Origin: Allosphingosinicella sp.
Lineage (GTDB): Bacteria > Pseudomonadota > Alphaproteobacteria > Sphingomonadales > Sphingomonadaceae
Direction: 5' to 3'
Length of the DNA: 45,278 nucleotides
NCBI GenBank assembly: GCA_030447665.1
Contig: JAUJOJ010000025.1
Span: forward strand, 1 to 45,278
Shown: one piece after another, positions 45,148 to 45,278 of the stretch
Position numbering within the stretch: position 1 is the first letter of the stretch
Layout: the number at the start of each line of letters is the position of its first letter
The notes under the pieces: model-generated
Database searches by the model: none
What the model saw: only the letters and a program-made list of their open reading frames with translations
Told to the model about the DNA's origin: nothing
Made by a program: the position numbers and the translations under genes

Positions 45148-45278
45148 CTAGCGCGTCTGGAGGGTGCCGGTGCGGGCATCGACCGGGTCGCTCCCGGACA
45201 CGGCGTGCCAGGCCTTGCGGATGCCGTATTGAACGGCCCAGCCGAGCGCGTAGGTGGCGACGATCGGCGCCGCGGCGC
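45148..45278 (-). CDS. C-terminal part of a small protein, cut by the window edge
   Basis: Open from the edge to a stop at 45148-45150: APIVATYALGWAVQYGIRKA, then WHAVSGSDPVDARTGTLQTR. The GWAVQYGxRKAWxxxxGxxPVDA pattern resembles the tail of small DUF4235-like membrane proteins, but too little is present to be sure. Confidence 0.5.
   Translation of the reverse strand, partial: AAAPIVATYALGWAVQYGIRKAWHAVSGSDPVDARTGTLQTR

Overview
The window looks like chromosomal DNA from an alphaproteobacterium of the order Sphingomonadales (Sphingomonas/Sphingosinicella-like). The evidence is high GC with strong G/C third-position bias, a large TonB-dependent receptor, a PHA-system protein, a ribonucleotide reductase large subunit without an ATP cone, the alphaproteobacterial gene order nadD-rsfS-rlmH-envC-ctpA, promoters of the EcfG general-stress sigma type (GGAAC-N16-CGTT), and many dispersed palindromic intergenic repeats. 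It is ordinary housekeeping DNA broken by small accessory patches.

Layout. 1-5 kb: 5' part of a TonB receptor (minus strand), PHA-system protein, ferredoxin-NADP reductase, tRNA-Pro(CGG), UDP-GlcNAc 2-epimerase. 5-12 kb: a membrane PAS-GGDEF-EAL protein, a GST-like remnant, a PilZ protein, a secreted S9 peptidase, small membrane proteins. 12-16 kb: nrdA and nrdB, separated by a DUF559 endonuclease-like gene framed by inverted hairpin repeats. 16-18.2 kb: a lower-GC island with a DUF4258/MqsA-type HTH toxin-antitoxin-like pair and two small genes, with an identical 15-bp palindrome placed at two promoters. 18-29 kb: H-type lectin, hydrolases, NYN-LOTUS protein, PHB depolymerase, thermonuclease, paralogous lipoproteins, ExbD, dihydroorotase, YgfZ. 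29-33 kb: aconitase and a winged-helix regulator. 33-40 kb: a stress-promoter small gene, then the nadD-rsfS-rlmH-envC-ctpA operon, then a DUF3667 gene with a truncated copy of its own tail. 40-45 kb: an SGNH hydrolase, ftsH with a hairpin over its ribosome binding site, and a coiled-coil protein.

Sequence quality matters for reading this entry. At least fifteen clearly conserved genes, including nrdA, nrdB, acnA, pyrC and the T-loop of tRNA-Pro, carry 1-2 base indels, mostly in short homopolymers. Essential genes cannot all be dead, so I treat these as probable base-calling errors and annotate each gene end to end, giving the approximate break points. Several genes of 1.3-2 kb (S9 peptidase, ctpA, ftsH) are fully open, so the errors are uneven.

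The most interesting signals are not the housekeeping genes. They are: (i) the duplicated palindrome TTGACCAATGATCAA, which overlaps the -35 of two promoters and brackets the toxin-antitoxin-like pair; (ii) intergenic palindromes that have themselves received smaller palindromic insertions (21.2 and 26.9 kb), with an almost uninterrupted relative of the latter at 1.8 kb; (iii) a member of this hairpin family sitting over the ftsH Shine-Dalgarno; (iv) the DUF559 cassette inside nrdAB; and (v) three EcfG-type promoters, each in front of a very small gene.
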